The notes: generated by a model from the sequence alone, not told the origin. A stretch of DNA of 64,000 bases from Cyclina sinensis (GCA_012932295.1 JAAONU010000009.1:13371796-13435795), one strand, 5' to 3'. Shown: positions 23,063 through 37,190, counted from the stretch's first letter. Translations and numbers: made by a program.

Positions 23063-23316
23063 TCACTCGCTGTCACTGTCTGAAATACAGCGGATTCTCT
23101 TGTATTTACGTGGTGGGGAAATTCCTGAAGTTTCATCAAGCAGGCCAGCTTTTGGACTGGAATTTATGACCTGTTGAGATAGTTGCTGGGTTGCAGTTTT
23201 AGAGGAATTGAAATTGAAAGTAACATTTCCATGAAAGTGACTGTTCATGAAAAATCCTCTTGGTGCAGGACCAGATTCACTATTTCCTGCAATCATTGGA
23301 GCAGTGTGGTTCTTGG
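23063..23316 (-). CDS. Candidate terminal coding exon, acidic serine-rich tail
   Basis: Open on the minus strand from an acceptor (CTGATTCAG at about 23317-23325) to a TGA/TAA-type stop at 23063-23065: a split codon plus about 83 codons. There is an internal ATG at 23296. The peptide contains RGFFMNSHFHGNVTFNFNSS, a KYKRIR basic patch (a possible nuclear localisation signal) and ends CISDSDSE. The composition is protein-like and unlike the AT-rich noise around it. No catalytic domain is visible. It may belong to a cellular gene or to a decayed DNA transposon near the palindrome at 22462. Function unknown. Confidence 0.4.
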
Positions 23317-23654
23317 CTGAATCAGGTAAAAAAGTAGTTCGGGCACAAACAGTGTATTATCAAAATGGTAATTTCACTGATTCAAAACAGTGTATTATCA
23401 CTTTTATCTCACTGATATTTCCCTATATTTCATTGGTAGGCATAAAATAAAGATTTTTATTTTACTTTATTCACAAAGTCATTTTAATGCCTTGACAACT
23501 GAATGTCAAACTGATACTTTCAAAACAGATCTTCATAGCATCAAGTTTTTTTCGACAGTAAATGCTAGCAGGTCAAGTTCAACTTATTACTGCCAACAGT
23601 CAATACTGACTATACTAGGCTGGCAAGTTCTTGCAACTTATATGATGACTGCTT

Positions 23655-23792
23655 CCTGGGTTCATACCAGTCCTCGCGCCGAAAGTGAGGACTGTGGAAT
23701 ATAACTGGAGACTCTCACCTCTGGTGGGATTCGAATCAGCAAGCTCCGGGTCGGGAGTCCGGCGGATAAAGCCCCCAACCACCGCCCCTCAA
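23655..23792 (-). mobile_element. tRNA-derived SINE head or tRNA-like fragment
   Basis: On the minus strand there is a tRNA-like pol III promoter: an A-box-like TGGTTGGGGGC (23771-23781) and a near-canonical B box GATTCGAATCCC (23726-23737), spaced about 35 bp apart, inside GGGGCGGTGGTTGGGG. GC content is far above the surroundings. The sequence continues about 70 bp past the tRNA part into a region with GTGAGAGTCTCCAG and AGGACTGG, as expected of a SINE body. No poly-A or LINE-like tail is evident, so it may be truncated. Confidence 0.65.
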
Positions 23793-23879
23793 AACAAGAC
23801 TCCCGATTTTCTGAATACATTTTTTTAATAAATATACTTTGATATAGTGAATTCTTAGTTCAAGACAAAATTAAAAGCA

Positions 23880-25240
23880 TATCAAACATTTATCTTAAAA
23901 AGTTATAAATGATCATCCTGTACAACGGGATAAGTAAGAATATATCTAGTATTAAGGTTATTAATGATCATCCTGTACAACGCGACTAGTAAGAATATAT
24001 CTAGTATTAAGGTTATTAATGATCATCCTGTACAACACGACTAGTAAAAATATATCTAGTATTAAGGTTATAAATGACATACCTGTACAACGCGACTAGT
24101 AAGAATATATCTAGTATTAAGGTTATTGATGATCATCCTGTACAACGCGACTAGTAAGAATATATCTAGTATTAAGGTTATAAATGACATACCTGTACAA
24201 CGCGACTAGTAAGAATATATCTAGTAAGGTTATAAATGACATACCTGTACAACGCGACTAGTAAGAATATATCTAGTATTAAGGTTATTAATGATCATCC
24301 TGTACAACGCGACTAGTAAGAATATATCTAGTATTAAGGTTATAAATGACATACCTGTACAACGAGACTAGTAAGAATATATCTAGTAAGGTTATAAATG
24401 ACATACCTGTACAACGCGACTAGTAAGAATATATCTAGTATTAAGGTTATTAATGATCATCCTGTACAACGCGACTAGTAAGAATATATCTAGTATTAAG
24501 GTTATTAATGATCATCCTGTACAACGCGACTAGTAAGAATATATCTAGTATTAAGGTTATTAATGATCATCCTGTACAACGCGACTAGTAAGAATATATC
24601 TAGTAAGGTTATAAATGACATACCTGTACAACGCGACTAGTAAGAATATATCTAGTATTAAGGTTATAAATGACATACCTGTACAACGCGATAAGTAAGA
24701 ATATATCTAGTATTAAGGTTATTAATGATCATCCTGTACAACGCCACTAGTAAGAATATATCTAGTATTAAGGTTATTAATGATCATCCTGTTCAACGCG
24801 ACTAGTAAGAATATATCTAGTATTAAGGTTATTAATGATCATCTTGTACAACGCGACAAGTAAGAATATATCTAGTATTAAGGTTATAAATGACATACCT
24901 GTACAACGCGACTAGTAAGAATATATCTAGTATTAAGTTTATTAATGATCATCCTGTACAACGCGACTAGTAAGAATATATCTAGTATTAAGGTTATAAA
25001 TGACATACCTGTACAACGCGACTAGTAAGAATATATCTAGTAAGGTTATAAATTACATACCTGTACAACGCGACTTGTAAGAATATATCTAGTATTAAGG
25101 TTATAAATGACATACCTGTACAACGCGATTAGTAAGAATATATCTAGTATTAAGGTTATTAATAACATACCTTTACAACGCGATTTATTAGACGATATCT
25201 TTTAAGGTTATAAATTATAACCCTGTACAACGTTTTCGAA
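23880..25240. repeat. 55-bp minisatellite, about 25 copies
   Basis: Each unit carries CTGTACAACGCGACTAGTAA and GAATATATCTAGTA. There are two interspersed subtypes: A (TTATTAATGATCATCCTG) and B (TTATAAATGACATACCTG). Four junctions are 3 bp shorter (CTAGTAAGG instead of CTAGTATTAAGG), giving 52-bp units, and each of these leads into a B copy. The last two copies (25140-25240) are degenerate. No open frame runs through the array. Confidence 0.94.
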
Positions 25241-27120
25241 TAAATACATCTACAAACGTGTTTTATAATAAGATTGTATCATGTGCTTTAAATAGCATAT
25301 GAATCAATTTCCTGTCGATGTCTGTACCAAACAGCCAAGCACGTTTTGTTCCAAGGGATACAACTGCCACAAGACTCTTTTTTAAGTCTGTGTAAAGTAG
25401 TGTACCTGTTAACATTATTGAAGCTATCTGTAACAGTTTAGCAAACAGTGTATAAAATGGTAGCGAATTACTAAACCTAGCAGTTTTAATAGACCTCAGC
25501 AAACTAAAATAATAGACAGTATTAATGACGCTGCTCCTATCTGGCACGACAGGCTCGGGTATACACTTTCAAGCCAAATATTAGATTAAAATTAAAACTC
25601 CAAAGAAGGTAAGAAGTGATAACTCCCTAAACGTAAGATATACGCCACAGCACAGCTTTTTACACCCAGTCCAGACAGCAAATGACAAGCACTTTCAGGC
25701 AGGTTCAGTGACACCCTAGGTTGCCGTAGCTAAGGTCTGTAGTTGTAAAGAACAATTTGAAAGCTACTAATAGTATCTGTCATGAACTTAACAGCCATTT
25801 TCATCCTCAATTGCTTTACAGTTTCGTGGATAAGTAATTTTCATTGCGACAGTAGCAGAATTTAGAGATTACAAAGATAAATAAAAGGGCCACCTGAAGA
25901 AAAAAGTTAAGTGACGGAAAAGACGAAATATAGAAAAATATTATACATGTCAACAGTTAAAACATCTAACGCAATCCTCATCAAGTCGCTGGCCGATAAC
26001 ATTGAAAAACAGTTCATGAAGTCATGCATGTTTCAAACCAATCAAGAATTGTCCATGAATTGTTCTTCAACAGTTCCTGACAGGACTTCATGCTGTAATT
26101 TCAGGGATGTTTAAAGGATCATTATAAGGACAAGAATTCCTAAACTGATGAAGAACTGTGGTCTTGAGCTGTTAATTGCCAGTCCGTGAACAGAAAATAA
26201 AAGAGAGTAACACGTACAGAAGGAAAATAATCTTGAACAATTCATGAATAGGAAGAGTGAATAATGTTTCTAAACTTTCTAGAAGAGATTTTTTACAAGC
26301 ATTTCATGTCATTACATTATACCAAATTCAAGAACTAATACCTTTATGCGCATTTAATAAAAAGTTTCATATTCTGTTCGCGAAAAAAAAAATCATGAAC
26401 TATTTACGAATATGAATTATTGATACACAGTTCATGCACTTAACTATCCACTTCATAAGGGTGTACTTTGAAAATGACTCAACAACTGAAAAGCTATCTG
26501 TTTTTTTTATAATACTGGATTAAAATAAAATAAAAGATTCATATTGCTGCATTTCTCTTCAGTATAACATTACTTTGATTTTCATGAAAAATAAAGCCAA
26601 GGCTGTACTCAACTTATTAATTTCCATAAAGTGATCGTAGAAAATTGGGTCATTCAATAAATAACTTTACTTCTTGATAAACTGAAGTGTTTAATTGCTT
26701 CACTGCAAAAACCAAACAGCCGCGAGATTGTTAATAGTTTTTACGCAATAAAAGACTTCATTGGCCTAATAAATGTTAAGGATTAATTCATAATGTTAAA
26801 ACCATTTTCGTTTAGTCATCAGGTTTTTGAAAATAATCTATCAATTATTTCTGCTAAACAGAAAAAAAGTTTTTGTTTGACCTTTGCGTTAGCGTTTTAG
26901 GTAAGATATGTTAGCTATTTAAATTCCATCCTTTTCATGAAGAGTCGTTCTTAAGATATAAAAACACTGTAATTACTAAAAGATACAAGTCCCTGTCTTA
27001 CATGACCATTTTCATAAAGTATAGTGTCCAGGGAGACATGTAACCAACTTAGAATAACTTGTATCGCAATCGAGCTCAAGTACAATTCAAGTACTGTAGT
27101 GTTAAATAAACGAGAGAAAT
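25241..27120. other. No convincing gene
   Basis: Short unrecognised open frames only. Between 26000 and 26450 several diverged copies of ACAGTTCATGAA and its near complement occur, which may be the remains of an inverted-repeat element, too degraded to delimit. Confidence 0.35.
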
Positions 27121-27123
27121 AAA

Positions 27124-27410
27124 TTAAAGACAAAAACTATTTGTAGAAACCATTACAAGTAGCACGTTATGTGGATTCTTGTTGAGAAAACCCCTAATGG
27201 AGTGGTTATTATTAGTGTTAACAGAGAGAATTAAATACGGCAACACATAATTACTTGTTTCATTGGCTTGTTTGTAAAAAGCACTAGCTAGAAAGATGTA
27301 AAGAGAAATATTGGCGAACTCTGTTAGCGCAACATAAATAACATAAGAATAAGCATAATAAATACCTCTCGGATGCCAATTCATAATTATGACTGACATA
27401 CGTGTTATAT
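27124..27410 (-). repeat. 3' flank block of gene unit A
   Basis: On the minus strand this block aligns with 36996-37190 and 42180-42310. Shared landmarks are GCGC(T/C)AACAGA(G/A)TTCGC, CTAGCTAGTGCTT and AATTATGTG or AAATATGTG. Indels between the copies are not multiples of three, so the apparent frame here (with YYAYSYVIYVAL) is not conserved. It marks the 3' side of the repeated gene unit. Confidence 0.6.
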
Positions 27411-28202
27411 TAAGCGTTCTTGTTTAACCTGTGTGCTCCAAACATGATTCTGTGAGTGAGAATATTACACAGTCAAAAAGAAAGCAAATGCTTTTCCTAC
27501 AGATTAAAAATAAATATTAACACATATACCCCAGCTTGTAGTACAAATCATAAATACTATAAGACGTAAACGTTTTCTGTGTATTTTGGAACCAGCTTGG
27601 CGTTCTGACCATATTTCAGCATCGTTTCTCTCACAGAACATGCAATCATTACCACATCAATGTGCAATATTATGCATTACAGGAACTTAGTTTACTATAA
27701 GTGACAATACGCATCTTATTAAGTCAGGAACATTATAAATGCTGAATAAAAACAAAATCCAAAAATAAATGGAAATCCCAAGACGAACCTTTTCACCTTT
27801 TCAGTAGCTAAACACAATGGAAGACAAAAAGATTTTTTTCTCTTAAATTCTACAATCTGGATTTAGATAAATAAAAAAGTCACCTTAATAGAAATACAGG
27901 GCGACACGTATCTAACTTGGACCTAAATAAAAGAACCACACTAAGTAAGTTTGTATAAAAGAGGGCTGTATTTTATTTATCAGCCGAAGTTTTAACAGTG
28001 AAAACATTCTTGCGTCAAATAAACAAACATTGTAATATCTATGATTATTTTTGCCTTTTCAGGGGCACATAACTGTAATGTTTAACGAAGCAACAGACAT
28101 ACATAAGCCGTACAAGTTCATTCCAAACTGTAATGTTAAACTCAGAGCAAAGTAGCAAAAGAAATTGTCTGCATCAATACTGAAAACTATCTGAAACAAT
28201 AT

Positions 28203-28350
28203 AGTCCTGGTCAACACCACGAGCAGCGAGTCTGCTCTAGTCCTGGTCAACACCATGAGCAGCGAGTCTGCTCTAGTCCTGGTCAACACCATGAGCAGCG
28301 AGTCTGCTGAAGTCCAGATCAACACCATGAGCAGCGAGTCTGCTGTAGTC
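28203..28350. repeat. 36-bp tandem repeat, 4 copies
   Basis: Four near-identical copies of a unit with GTCCTGGTCAACACCATGAG then CAGCGAGTCTGCTCT. The period is a multiple of three, so short frames stay open on both strands. The last copy differs slightly (GTCCAGATC). It lies just 3' of the putative terminal exon of unit A. Confidence 0.93.
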
Positions 28351-28596
28351 CTGTGTAAAAATGTTGATCTAGTTAGCGGCAAACAAGTACCTAAATATAA
28401 AAGAAGTCTGATACGCAAACACAACAGCAGAACATATATTCTCGAGTTTGTTTCGGAAATCAGCAAAAATTACAAAAAATATTACGTTTAGTTTGGAAGA
28501 CATTAAATTACATCATTCATTACATTCGAGCCTCAATAAAAGAAAACCAGGTCACCATCAGACTAAAACAACGCTGTAAATTTTACATTCTTTCAT

Positions 28597-28682
28597 CTAA
28601 AGATCTTTTTCCACATTTATTCTCATGGGCTTAGCGTGAGAATCATATTCAATTAACGTCTGAGCATAAATAAAAGATCTCT
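28597..28682 (-). CDS. Candidate terminal exon, gene unit A
   Basis: Acceptor AG after TGTCTTGCG, two bases finishing a split codon, then 27 codons and TAG: RSFIYAQTLIEYDSHAK followed by PMRINVEKDL. The aligned blocks in units B and C have the acceptor AG at the same column, are open in the same frame and stop at a similar distance. The core LIEY(D/E) is shared. The phase (1) does not match the phase-0 donor of exon 1, so at least one internal exon is needed. Divergence between copies is only partly synonymous, so a conserved non-coding element remains possible. Confidence 0.35.
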
Positions 28683-28699
28683 CTCGCAAGACAACTCAA

Positions 28700-30405
28700 T
28701 TATTGAAAAAAAATATATGAAAACCCTACGATTACTTCGTGAAAAATACCGTTGAGTCACATAAAGAACTATTTATTTTGCTGAAACTAGTTATTATGTG
28801 ATGTCTGTTTTTTGGTGTTATACCCTGAAATTGCTCCATGTTTTATATCTACTGAAATAGAACACTTACACGGGTTCTTTCTCAGTTCGGTTTCTTTCGG
28901 TTAACAAGTAATATAAACAGGCTGAACATTCTGCAGTCCTCATTCAAGTGACGTCATTACAAGTGAGATAATAAGTGACGTCCTTGCCAATAACATTACA
29001 AGTGAGATAATAACTGGAGATTTGTATTTTCGTGAAAAGGATGATAGAACATAAATTATTTTTTTTGAGAAAGCAAACCAATGCGGTTAAGCTTTTACTG
29101 GCAAGCAAAAATCATCCGAGCACTATAACAGTTATTATCGATATGCTTGCTGATTTCAAAGCAGATACCTTTTAGCAAAGAATGAATTTCAATAGATCTA
29201 AGTACAATCGTATTTGTTTTAAAAGAAAATCAATCGTCGCTTAACACGATGAGATAGAGGTATTTGCGGACATTTGTTTCGATATAGATAAAAGAACAAA
29301 GAAACGACGCTAGAAAATTCAAACCGGAACACGCAGTTAACATAGGTTCTAAATGTGTACCATTCTTTTATCTCTGGTAATGGACACGGTTATATAGCAT
29401 ACTGCTTCTTTAGACATTTATTGAACTTTCCTGCTGTATGTGTTCCTTTCAATGTTTCAACAATTGCTGTTTGACATACATACATCACGGTTAAAATTTA
29501 CAAGACTAAGTTGACTTAAGATAGGCGACTTTGGTTTCACCGAATGATGCAGTAAAAGTTATTGCTCTTATATTTTGATATTTTATGTTATTAATCTGTC
29601 TCAAGAATGTAAGAAAAGTTGGTAGCTGACAGCAATAACTCTCTATCCAACCTACAAATATAATTACAGCCCAGTCGAACAAGTTACACCAATGTATAAT
29701 TATTTATTACTGTTATATTGCACACTAGATGGTAACTGTTTCATGTTCAATATTGTTTAGCTATTTTCCTCAACAGCCCTTATTTATTTACTCTTAGACT
29801 ATTGATTTTGAATCTAATCTGTAAAATAAAATTTTCTTTTGCATTTTTGTTTCTATTGTAATTTTACACTGTGCTATGTGAGATTTCATTTTCTTTCCTT
29901 TTTCTTTTTTTTTTTTTTTTTGATGAAAATGCGACTGTCCCATCGCCTTTTAAGAAATAATTCAAAGCTAGTTTACCTCGAGATGTAATAAGAAATACAT
30001 GATATTATCTGCACTATCTATTTCCAAACAGCTTCAGAACCTATTATATAAGAGAACAGGGCTCTCTCCAATCCGCTTGCTTATACTGCTAACTGTTATA
30101 AATTGATAACTTTTTGTTTTTCTTTTGATTTTGCAAAACACGTGTAAATGTGCCTCATGAAATGACATATAAAACTTATTTAACTTGTTAAAAACTTATC
30201 CAGTCGCGTATGAACTATAAATTCATTACGTCTTCTGTGGCAACATAAGCTAAAAAGTTTTTGTTGATTGTGAGTTTTTAAAGAAAAATTAAAATATACA
30301 TAATGTTGCCCTCTTTTTAAATTTATATCCTTTAATTTGTTGATTTGATTTCTTGTTTGTTCAAGTGAATTGTTATATACATTACACGTGATGTTTTAAT
30401 AAGCT
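28700..30405. other. No recognisable feature
   Basis: AT-rich intron-like DNA of gene unit A. It contains a T17-like run near 29906 and no domain-bearing frame. Confidence 0.4.
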
Positions 30406-30408
30406 TAC

Positions 30409-30429
30409 ATAATAATAATAATAATAATG

Positions 30430-30467
<38 letters not shown>

Positions 30468-30490
30468 CTTCTTTTTCTTCTTCTTATTAT
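30409..30490. repeat. (AAT)n and (TTC)n microsatellite
   Basis: About 19 AAT triplets with one GAT interruption (30409-30466), followed by a short TTC-rich tract. The leucine run on the minus strand is a by-product. Confidence 0.95.
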
Positions 30491-30639
30491 TACACTAATA
30501 TTTTTTACATTACATATTATTACTAAGATATTGTTTTCCCACTTAACCAAACTAAGAACATTCTTACAGACAGAAAGATTATGGTAAAAACTGTATATAT
30601 TATGTATAATTACCCTCGACACCTCTCTATCCTCTGCTA

Positions 30640-32396
<1,757 letters not shown>

Positions 32397-32827
32397 TAAA
32401 ATAATAGAGCAGGAAAACACATACATGACTAAAATAATAGAGTGTATTTAATGCAAAGATTTCTATTTCTGTAGCAATGTGCAATGTATTGGACTGGGTG
32501 AATGTAAATTTAGACGGACCCGGAATTTGAATTTTCGTGATCCAATAAAGCCCAATATGTAGTAAAATCTATTAACTGAATTATTATACGTAAGTTTTTT
32601 CGTGAAACCGGATAACAAACATTCACAAAAGGCGAAAACCAAGGCTTATGACCTAACTCATACATTACTTTTACTTGCATTCTAACACGTAAGATATGAC
32701 ACCAACAAGAACCCCTGAGTACTACTAGTATATCTACACACCTTTGGTTTAGCAACACTATTATTCGGGGAAGAAACAGTACTGAAACCAAACGACTCTG
32801 GAATAAAATTTTCAGATTCAACATTTA

Positions 32828-32902
32828 TTAAATGTTGTAAGTGCAGGTGTTAAATGTTGTAAGTGCAGGTGTTAAATGTTGTAAGTGCAAGTGTTAAATG
32901 TT
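32828..32902. repeat. 22-bp tandem repeat, about 3.4 copies
   Basis: Tandem copies of GTTAAATGTTGTAAGTGCAG plus GT, nearly perfect except for one G-to-A change in the last full copy. Confidence 0.92.
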
Positions 32903-33213
32903 TGATTTACTTTTATTTATGTTAGTTTGATTCGTTGTGCACTGCTGTAATAAATTTGATCGAACCAGAATATTTTAATTTTCTTATTAGAATGACAAAA
33001 AGAAGGTAAATCATTGAGCTGTATGTTTTAAAAGAATATTCTGTTTTTAATATTTCATTGTTTGTCTGTTGGAAAACACCACCACTCTTACATTCTTACG
33101 TACAGGCTTCTTGTTTTGCAAAAACAAACATGTTTTAAAAAACTGCTACCAGATTAATTTTATATAAATACTCCATGGCAATGAAGGTCTAGTAAGCTAA
33201 ATATAAACGTTAC

Positions 33214-33306
33214 CTCTAGATCCACAGGTTGTTTACAGTTTTTCTTGCCATGCGGCTTGGTTCCTTGTTGTACAACCACGTTTGATGCTCCAGCAGCTGA
33301 ATTCAT
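33214..33306 (-). CDS. First coding exon, gene unit A (unknown family)
   Basis: Minus-strand ATG at 33306 opens 31 codons: MNSAAGASNVVVQQ, then GTKPHGKKNCKQPVDLE, ending at a strong donor (CTAGAG then GTAACG), phase 0. Paralogues lie at 40317-40406 and 44369-44461. In the first 14 codons units A and B differ at six third positions, all synonymous, which is strong evidence for protein coding. The peptide is hydrophilic with a lysine-rich second half and no signal peptide, so a cytosolic or membrane-anchored N-terminus is possible. I do not recognise the family. About 330 bp of shared upstream sequence (33.93-34.25 kb) probably includes the promoter or a 5' non-coding exon. Confidence 0.72.
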
Positions 33307-33899
33307 TTCGAGATTGATAACTACAGCTAAGCTTCAATTATATTCTGATGAGTCGTTACTTATTTCACATTCTGTGTTTCATTTTGTTTAAGTCATCATT
33401 TGGAATGAAATGACCAATAAAGCTGATTTGTTCTTCAAAGTGTCATAGATACATCATTTTACGAGCCATTTAAAGGTAAGTAAAACGCCTCACCACATAC
33501 ATTTTGTAATTCATTTGCAGATTTTCCTAATCGACGTCGACAATTTGTATTTAAACTAGCACATTAAACTAAAACCAGCTAGTGTTTTGCATATATTTGC
33601 AAGAATATGTACTTATTTCTATTATTTTGAAAAAAATCTGCTCAGAAACATTTAAAATATATAGTACCCTATCTGGTGACAATATTTCTGTAGCAAACTG
33701 AACAACATGATACAAACACAACTTAAACAATTTTCTTCGAAATCCATGTACATTTAACACATATATCATTAATTTTCCAAATCCTCAAGCATTTATTCAT
33801 TTTTTTTCAACGAAAACTATAAAGCAAAAATTATTTAAAATGTTTCAAGATTCTAAATCTTTTCGATCTCATGTGTAACGTTATTCTTCACAAATTTCT

Positions 33900-34260
33900 C
33901 GATTTTCTCAATCCAGTTCAAAATTGATCGCTTTCCGTTCCGTTCTTTTCAGTACAAAAATTCATCGCTAACACGCGTGCCTAACAAAATATACTAGTAG
34001 CATATCCAATATACCCAGAGAATTGATAAGGATGGCACGGTACTGTGCTCTTATATCAGTAATCAAACGACGATACTTATACTAGTGTATTCATAACAAT
34101 ATAATTATAAAAGCGTCAATAACAATCTGCTATATTCATAATAAGAACACCGTTACTTTCATTCACTCGTTTGCTGTATATTCACCTAATATTTTGTTGT
34201 TGTTTCTTCTTTATGTGAGCCAGATGTGGGCAAGAAGAAAGCCAACGCCACTTGAGAATA
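33900..34260 (-). promoter_or_regulatory. Shared upstream block, gene unit A
   Basis: Aligns with 41040-41310 and 44830-45170. Common landmarks are TTCTTTTCAGT, CATATCCAATAT(A) (units A and B), CTAGTGTATTCATA (A and B) and CAGATGTGGGCAAGAA (A and C; GGATGTGGCAAATA in B). It lies 0.6-1 kb 5' of exon 1, where a promoter or 5' untranslated exon would be expected. No TATA box or initiator can be fixed. Confidence 0.5.
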
Positions 34261-34329
34261 AATATCTTAATCAACTTTTCTAGATGGACAGTAGAAATAT
34301 GAATACAACTTACTTCGTATTGTCATGGT

Positions 34330-35238
34330 TAAACTAGCAAGAACGAAGAAAATGCCACATGGGAATAAATATCTTTGCCATTTTGCATTAGAATAGAAAA
34401 TGAAAACATCCTTCATTTTGCTTGATACTGATAACCTGGAATTGCCTTTTGTTTTAGTCGAATAAATGATTTTCTTAAATATTGTTAAAAGAAAAGTAAA
34501 TTATAATTTTACTGAAGAAAAGTATTCAAAATGTCAACATTACAGACATGCCATATTCTTGTCAGTAAGATAAACTATAAATTATAATAGAACAATTGAA
34601 AATTGAAAAGTTAAACCTAAATACTGCCACAGTCGATTAATATTTTTCTGTATCAATAAATTCAATGTAACAGCAAAAGAAAAACAGCAGTTTCTTACAT
34701 GTTAGAAATACAATCATTATTCACAGTGACAAGAAATGCAAACACAATAACTATTCGAATATCAATAATACCATTACGGAAATGATATAATGTTTTATTG
34801 TGTTAGCATTCTGGATGTCTTATGTTCGTGATATTTTGCAGTCTCTTAAAATCTATTCTGCGTAAACGCATACTTCAGCTCTCTGTAGAGAATGGATAAA
34901 CTCATAATATTCTGCGCCTAGCCAGACTTAGAACGCACGTGCAAAAATGCTCTCATTTGTAAACAAACGTTTCTTTATCTAGGGTCTCACAATTTGTTTT
35001 ATATTTGTGGTCAAACTGACTGACGAAGATGTATGACAGTCAAAATAAATATCGAAAACACAGTGAATGCTCAGAAATCATATAGCCCAACAGTAACCAT
35101 GAGTTCTTTAACTACTAAACTGCTTATAAATTTTGGAAATATATCTTCTAGTTTACTCGTATATTTAATAGATTACTAGGTTTATATTTAATAGATGACT
35201 AGGTCAGTCATAATGTTTTTTACACTATTGCTCTTAAT
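34330..35238. other. No recognisable feature
   Basis: AT-rich spacer between gene unit A and the 54-bp array. Only short open frames, with no repeat or transposon signature. Confidence 0.4.
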
Positions 35239-35249
35239 TCAGTTAAGTT

Positions 35250-35620
35250 TGTTAAGATAATAATTTATATTATGTTTGCTACACGACAAATACCGGGATC
35301 GCACGAAATTTGTTAGATCTATATTATGATTGCTACACGACAAATACCGGGATTGCACGAAGTTTGTTAGATCTATATTATGTTTGCTACACGACAAATG
35401 CATGGATTGCACGAAGTTTGTAAGATCTATATTATGTTTGCTACACGACAAATACCGGGATTGCACGAAGTTTGTTAGATCTATATTATGTTTGCTACAC
35501 GACAAATGAAGGGATTGCACGAAGTTTGTTAGATCGATATTATGTTTGCCGTGACTTGACGAAGTTTTTAGACCTATATTATGTTTGCCGGTATTGCACG
35601 AAGTTTTCGAACAAATCTTG
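35250..35620. repeat. 54-bp tandem repeat, 6-7 copies
   Basis: Units contain GTTTGCTACACGACAAATAC, CGGGATTGCACGAAGTTTG and TTAGATCTATATTAT. The last two copies are shortened and diverged. The period is a multiple of three, so frames on both strands stay open without being genes. Confidence 0.93.
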
Positions 35621-36212
35621 CCACATCACAAAGAGATTTTTCCACAGTTCTATACTAGTACCAGAGAATGGGTAAACATTCCATAATTGATTATTATCCA
35701 TGACTAGAGATATATACAATTGATACTTAAATATTTATTTTCCAATCCTGCACTATGTGCATGCTGCAAAGTGCGTGCAAGCAAACATTTTAATCCTTCT
35801 CTGATTGTATAGATTACATATATGATGTGATGATGTCAGTATCTGCAGATAAAATCAGCGTCATCACTGAGTAACACAGTACTTGATTACTTACTAGGAC
35901 TTCTACACGAAGAATGGAAATTAATTACTCCGTGAAAATGGCTTGTTGAAATTTCTAATGTAATTAAAATCACTGGTGACTGCACAAGTAATTGGTTTCA
36001 AAAACCTCACGCTTCGAACTGTGATGTAAGTCTACCTTGTCTACACATGCGCACGTTCGAAGCGTTATTTTTGTCCAAGGTAATGCTACTCATTAATACA
36101 CCGACCTATAACGGGTTGCGCTACTTCTTTTTGAATATGAAAATTATCTGGATTTTCTTCCTAGAAGTTTACGATTTTATTTTTTCTGACTGAGAATTTC
36201 TGTACATCCATT

Positions 36213-36705
36213 TAGAATTCAAACAGGTAAGATATAACAGAAATCGCATTTTAAGAGAAGAAAGATATTGCTTACGTTGTGGTACTCAATATATTGAAGA
36301 CGAATATCATTTTTTTGCATATGTCCATGTTACCTTGATATCAGAAGAAAACAAATTAAACATTTTGTATTATGTTCGACTATCTGTATTTAAATTTTTC
36401 AATTCTTAAAATCTAATGACAAACATGAACTTATTAAACTCTCGTTGTATCTGAAAACAAGCACTTGTTGTAAGAAATAACATATTGAATACTGTTATTT
36501 CAATTGTTCATCCTACATATGTAGTTATTGCACATGTTTATGTAATCTTGACATATTTCTATAAAAGTATTATAATTATGTGTAATTACTCTACCCATAT
36601 TCACGATGATTATTTTGTTTTTGTATATATGTAACAAAGACGATATACAATGTACAAGTATTAATAAACGTTCTGTTCTGTTCTGTTCTGTTCTGTTATC
36701 CCACT
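36213..36705 (+). mobile_element. 5'-truncated LINE 3' end
   Basis: One frame from about 36213 reads YNRNRILREERYCLRCG and then IEDEYHFF, the C-terminal zinc-type motif also seen in the LINE at 19.3 kb. It degenerates after EEN. The fragment continues through an AT-rich 3' UTR with AATAAA at about 36661 and ends in a (TTCTG)4-5 tail at about 36668-36697. The tail differs from the ACTGAAAA tail of the 14.8-kb element, so this is another LINE family. Confidence 0.75.
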
Positions 36706-36995
36706 AAAAGACTCTCAAATTATTATAGCCATAAAAGCGGTCACTTCTGTTATCTATACTTTCTGAACACCGTTTATCATATGAGTAATCTAGAAAGCAA
36801 GATAACGTCCCTGAAATGTCCATAAGCTATTGGTTCTATAACCATTGGTGTTCTAAGCGCAACTAAAATTTGCTGAATAACTTGGATCACAGTCACAATA
36901 AATATTTTTCAGTGTAGTACAAATAAAAAAATAATCTAATAAGACAAGATGACGACTTAAACCAAAATCAAGAAACAAGAAATGTTTTTCCTTGG

Positions 36996-37190
36996 CTAAG
37001 AGAGAGCTGCCTTCACAGGATGTCTGTGGTTGACCTTCTTGTGAAGTAATAAGAATGGGAACACATATTTACTCAATTCCTTTGTTTGTTCACATAAAAA
37101 GGTGAATACAAAGCTATAAAGGAGATATAAGCGAATTCTGTTGGCGCTATAAAAATAACTTAACAATCGCCATACCTTCATGTAGTGAAT
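36996..37190 (-). repeat. 3' flank block of gene unit B
   Basis: Paralogous to 27124-27410 and 42180-42310 (shared AGCGCCAACAGAATTCGC-like core). The frame over it (starting MKVWRLLSYFYSAN) is not kept in the other copies. Confidence 0.6.

Noticed and set aside
26000..26450. Scattered ACAGTTCATGAA-type motifs as a MITE
   Set aside because: Copies are too diverged and irregular, and no termini or target duplication could be defined.
27124..27399. 91-codon frame in the 3' flank block of unit A read as an exon
   Set aside because: The paralogous blocks at 37.0 and 42.2 kb have indels that are not multiples of three and stops in the corresponding frame.
33214..33306. Assigning the MNSAAGASNVVVQQ family to PLAC8/cornifelin-like proteins because of the VVVQQ N-terminus
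   Set aside because: The resemblance is a short low-complexity motif. No cysteine-rich PLAC8 core was found in the window.
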